This document shows, in pieces, positions 4,785 to 5,342 of a stretch of 5,342 nt of DNA. The position numbers were made by a program, and so were the translations under genes. Source of the DNA: Hyphomicrobiales bacterium (lineage in GTDB: Bacteria > Pseudomonadota > Alphaproteobacteria > Rhizobiales > JAJFHB01); assembly GCA_021775795.1 (NCBI GenBank), contig JAJFHB010000614.1:1-5342 (forward strand), written 5' to 3'. The notes under the pieces are model-generated. The model searched no databases. It was given only the letters and a program-made list of their open reading frames with translations, and was not told where the DNA came from. The first letter of the stretch is position 1; every line of letters begins with the position of its first letter.

Positions 4785-5342
4785 ATGGACAACGGCAATC
4801 GACGACACCTTAACGCACGGGCCAGTGGGCGAGTGACAGACACACCAGCACCAAGACAGATATCAGGCCCGCTTGCGGCCTACTGGCATCGCAGCCCACA
4901 ATTGCGCGGCTACGCCCTGTTGTCCCCGTCTTTGATCCTCATGGCTGTGGCGCTCGTTACGCCCTTCGTGATGCTCGCCGGTCAGAGTTTCGTTGTTGAG
5001 CTGGATGGCGATGCATGGGAATTCGGCTTTTCAAACTACATGCAGGTTTATGAAAAAAAGCAGTACCTGTGGGTGCTGGCGCGCTCCGTGGGCATTTCCT
5101 CCCTCGTCGCAATCACCACCGTGTTGCTCGCCTATCCGGCGGCCTATTTCATTGCCTTTCACGTCGAGAAGAACAAAACCTTCTGGCTCATCCTCATCAC
5201 CCTGCCATTCTGGACAAGTTACCTGCTGCGCGTGTTTTCCTGGAAGCTGATCCTGGGCTACAATGGCGCCATCAACTCAGCGCTTGCCTGGCTCGGGCTC
5301 ACAAACCAGCCGCTCGAATTTCTGCTCTACAACAGATTTGCC
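4785..5342 (+). CDS. PotB-like ABC transporter permease (3' end beyond the window)
   Basis: 186 residues in frame from ATG 4785 to the window edge. Seen: a polar N-terminal tail of about 43 residues, a first membrane segment around 44-66 with the LLSPSLILM start typical of the family, and a periplasmic loop containing FGFSNYMQVYE at 80-90. Further hydrophobic segments lie at about 103-125 and 132-158, leading into LPFWTSYLLRVFSWKLIL (140-157), then GYNGAINSALAWLGL. Known: the LP-WTS-L-R---W--IL---G-IN--L---G pattern marks PotB/PotH-type permeases; the EAA coupling loop would lie beyond the edge. It is divergent from the GntR and binding-protein genes and presumably heads an operon with a second permease and an ATPase. 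No Shine-Dalgarno precedes ATG 4785 or the in-frame ATG at 4779; GTG at 4833 is another possible start. Confidence 0.87.
   Translation, partial: MDNGNRRHLNARASGRVTDTPAPRQISGPLAAYWHRSPQLRGYALLSPSLILMAVALVTPFVMLAGQSFVVELDGDAWEFGFSNYMQVYEKKQYLWVLARSVGISSLVAITTVLLAYPAAYFIAFHVEKNKTFWLILITLPFWTSYLLRVFSWKLILGYNGAINSALAWLGLTNQPLEFLLYNRFA

Overview
The window looks like an alphaproteobacterial chromosome segment. Base composition is moderately GC-rich, genes are tightly packed with short overlaps, one binding protein carries a Tat signal, and FadR-type GntR regulators sit beside Pot-type ABC transporters. The order cannot be fixed from sequence alone; Rhizobiales or Rhodobacterales relatives are plausible. 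No RNA gene, insertion sequence, CRISPR array or origin was recognised.

Left part (1-2691): a tungstate (Tup-type) ABC uptake cassette on the minus strand, read right to left as permease tupB (2544-1837), ATPase tupC (1850-1071) and periplasmic binding protein tupA (1043-204). The genes overlap or are closely spaced, as in one operon. Just upstream of tupB lies a candidate 44-residue protein with two CxxC pairs (2691-2557), which I cannot match to a known family. Converging on tupA from the left is the 3' end of a plus-strand gene (1-207). It resembles the C-terminus of the helix-turn-helix regulators that carry a periplasmic-binding-protein-like domain. The two genes overlap by 4 bases at their stop codons, so this regulator is a natural candidate sensor for the transporter.

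Middle (2692-2833): a short non-coding stretch. It holds a good rho-independent terminator for the gene to its right and a small inverted repeat before the tungstate cassette.

Right part (2834-5342): a second ABC transport locus of the spermidine/putrescine (Pot) family, split around a divergent control region. To the left run a GntR/FCD regulator (4714-4004) and a Tat-exported PotD-like binding protein (3934-2834). To the right runs a PotB-like permease, cut off by the window edge. The remaining permease and ATPase presumably lie beyond 5342. The 70-base divergent gap contains two perfect palindromes, TTGT-ATG-ACAA and TATCATATGATA, which are likely operators of the GntR protein.

The core families are well known. 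The less ordinary points are the small four-cysteine ORF, the loss of polyamine-anchoring acidic residues in the PotD-like protein, the loss of metal ligands in the FCD domain, and a permease start that abuts a palindrome with no Shine-Dalgarno.
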